From assembly GCA_036524675.1 (NCBI GenBank), contig DATDBU010000135.1:1-22630 (forward strand): 22,630 nucleotides of DNA, written 5' to 3'. The stretch is from DATDAW01 sp036524675 (GTDB lineage: Bacteria; Verrucomicrobiota; Verrucomicrobiia; Chthoniobacterales; DASVRZ01). This document shows positions 22,400 through 22,630 of this stretch, in pieces. The translations under genes and the position numbers were made by a program. The notes below the pieces were generated by a model, which was not told where the DNA came from, made no database searches, and saw only the letters and a list, made by a program, of their open reading frames with translations. The first letter of the stretch is position 1, and each line of letters opens with the position of its first letter.

Positions 22400-22630
22400 A
22401 TGCTTACCAGCGCCCAGATTCGCCAATCCTACCTAGATTTCTTCCGCGAGAAACAGCATACCATCGTGCCGTCGTCATCGCTTTTGCCCGACAGCCCGAA
22501 CCTGCTTTTCACCAATGCCGGCATGAATCAATTCGTGCCCATCTTTCTCGGCGAACGCAGCGCAGACGTCTCCAAATGGGCAGGCGCCATTCCGGGCAGC
22601 GATACCCGTGCGGCGGATACTCAAAAATGC
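22400..22630 (+). CDS. alaS: Alanyl-tRNA synthetase, N-terminal 77 codons (runs off window)
   Basis: AlaRS charges tRNA-Ala. The first 77 codons show the class II catalytic-domain start: MLTSAQIRQSYLDFFREKQHTIVPSSSLLP, then LLFTNAGMNQFVPIFLGE (motif 1 region) and DTQKC. Between FLGE and QKC there is a stretch SADVSKWAGAIPGSDTRAAD that is longer than in E. coli-type enzymes, as I recall for Verrucomicrobiota and relatives. The gene is intact as far as seen and continues past position 22630. The ATG at 22400 lacks a Shine-Dalgarno. No T-box-like element is present upstream. Confidence 0.96.
   Translation, partial: MLTSAQIRQSYLDFFREKQHTIVPSSSLLPDSPNLLFTNAGMNQFVPIFLGERSADVSKWAGAIPGSDTRAADTQKC

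Noticed and set aside
1..22630. CRISPR arrays, rRNA, tRNA, prophage or defence genes
   Set aside because: No regularly spaced repeats, RNA gene signatures, phage structural genes or recognisable defence proteins were seen on either strand.

Overview
This window reads as a bacterial chromosome segment, most likely from the Verrucomicrobiota (PVC group). That is inferred from protein flavour: a DXS with GDAAF where most families have GDG, an AlaRS whose N-terminal region carries an insert before the QKC motif, a secreted golvesin-like/TSP3 protein, and many genes without a clear Shine-Dalgarno. There is no rRNA or other direct taxonomic marker. Genes are dense, spacing is tight, and base composition looks even and moderately GC-rich.

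Left end (1-2890). A secreted modular protein on the minus strand has a signal peptide, two golvesin-C-like repeats and TSP3-type calcium-binding repeats. It is split by a complete ISAs1-family insertion sequence (753-2003). The element has 18-bp perfect terminal repeats and a 10-bp target duplication. Removing it with one duplication copy restores the reading frame exactly. Upstream of the broken gene is the one long gene-free stretch (2444-2890). It contains a compact nested set of complementary segments that could fold as a three-way junction with a pseudoknot, followed on the minus strand by a strong hairpin. I recognise no known RNA family in it.

Minus-strand housekeeping block (2891-11905). 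In transcription order: an NtrB-like PAS histidine kinase and an NtrC-type sigma-54 response regulator (ATGA overlap), a polytopic GT39-like membrane protein, xseB, dxs, ptsN and argS.

Plus-strand block (12116-15981). ftsH diverges from the two-component system. After a terminator-like hairpin comes a DUF1858-like/rhodanese protein whose catalytic Cys position is Asp. Next is a small inverted-repeat element, then an IscU/NifU-N-type Fe-S scaffold overlapping sufT by four bases. The last two form an Fe-S cluster assembly pair.

Right end (16009-22630). A nucleoside deoxyribosyltransferase-family gene (minus) diverges from a GNAT acetyltransferase. The acetyltransferase leads into a membrane/metal block: a UPF0718 permease, its TIGR03943/DUF1980 partner (the YcgR/YcgQ pair of Bacillus), a small anchored protein of unknown function, and a Zn/Mn-type ABC ATPase and permease. 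A 21-bp dyad precedes the small protein and is a candidate metalloregulator operator. No substrate-binding protein gene is present in the cluster. The window ends with xthA (minus) diverging from the first 77 codons of alaS.

Most of the window is ordinary core genome. The parts most worth a second look are the candidate structured RNA at 2741-2879, the precisely reconstructable IS insertion, and the metal-transport cluster with its unknown membrane-anchored protein and palindrome.
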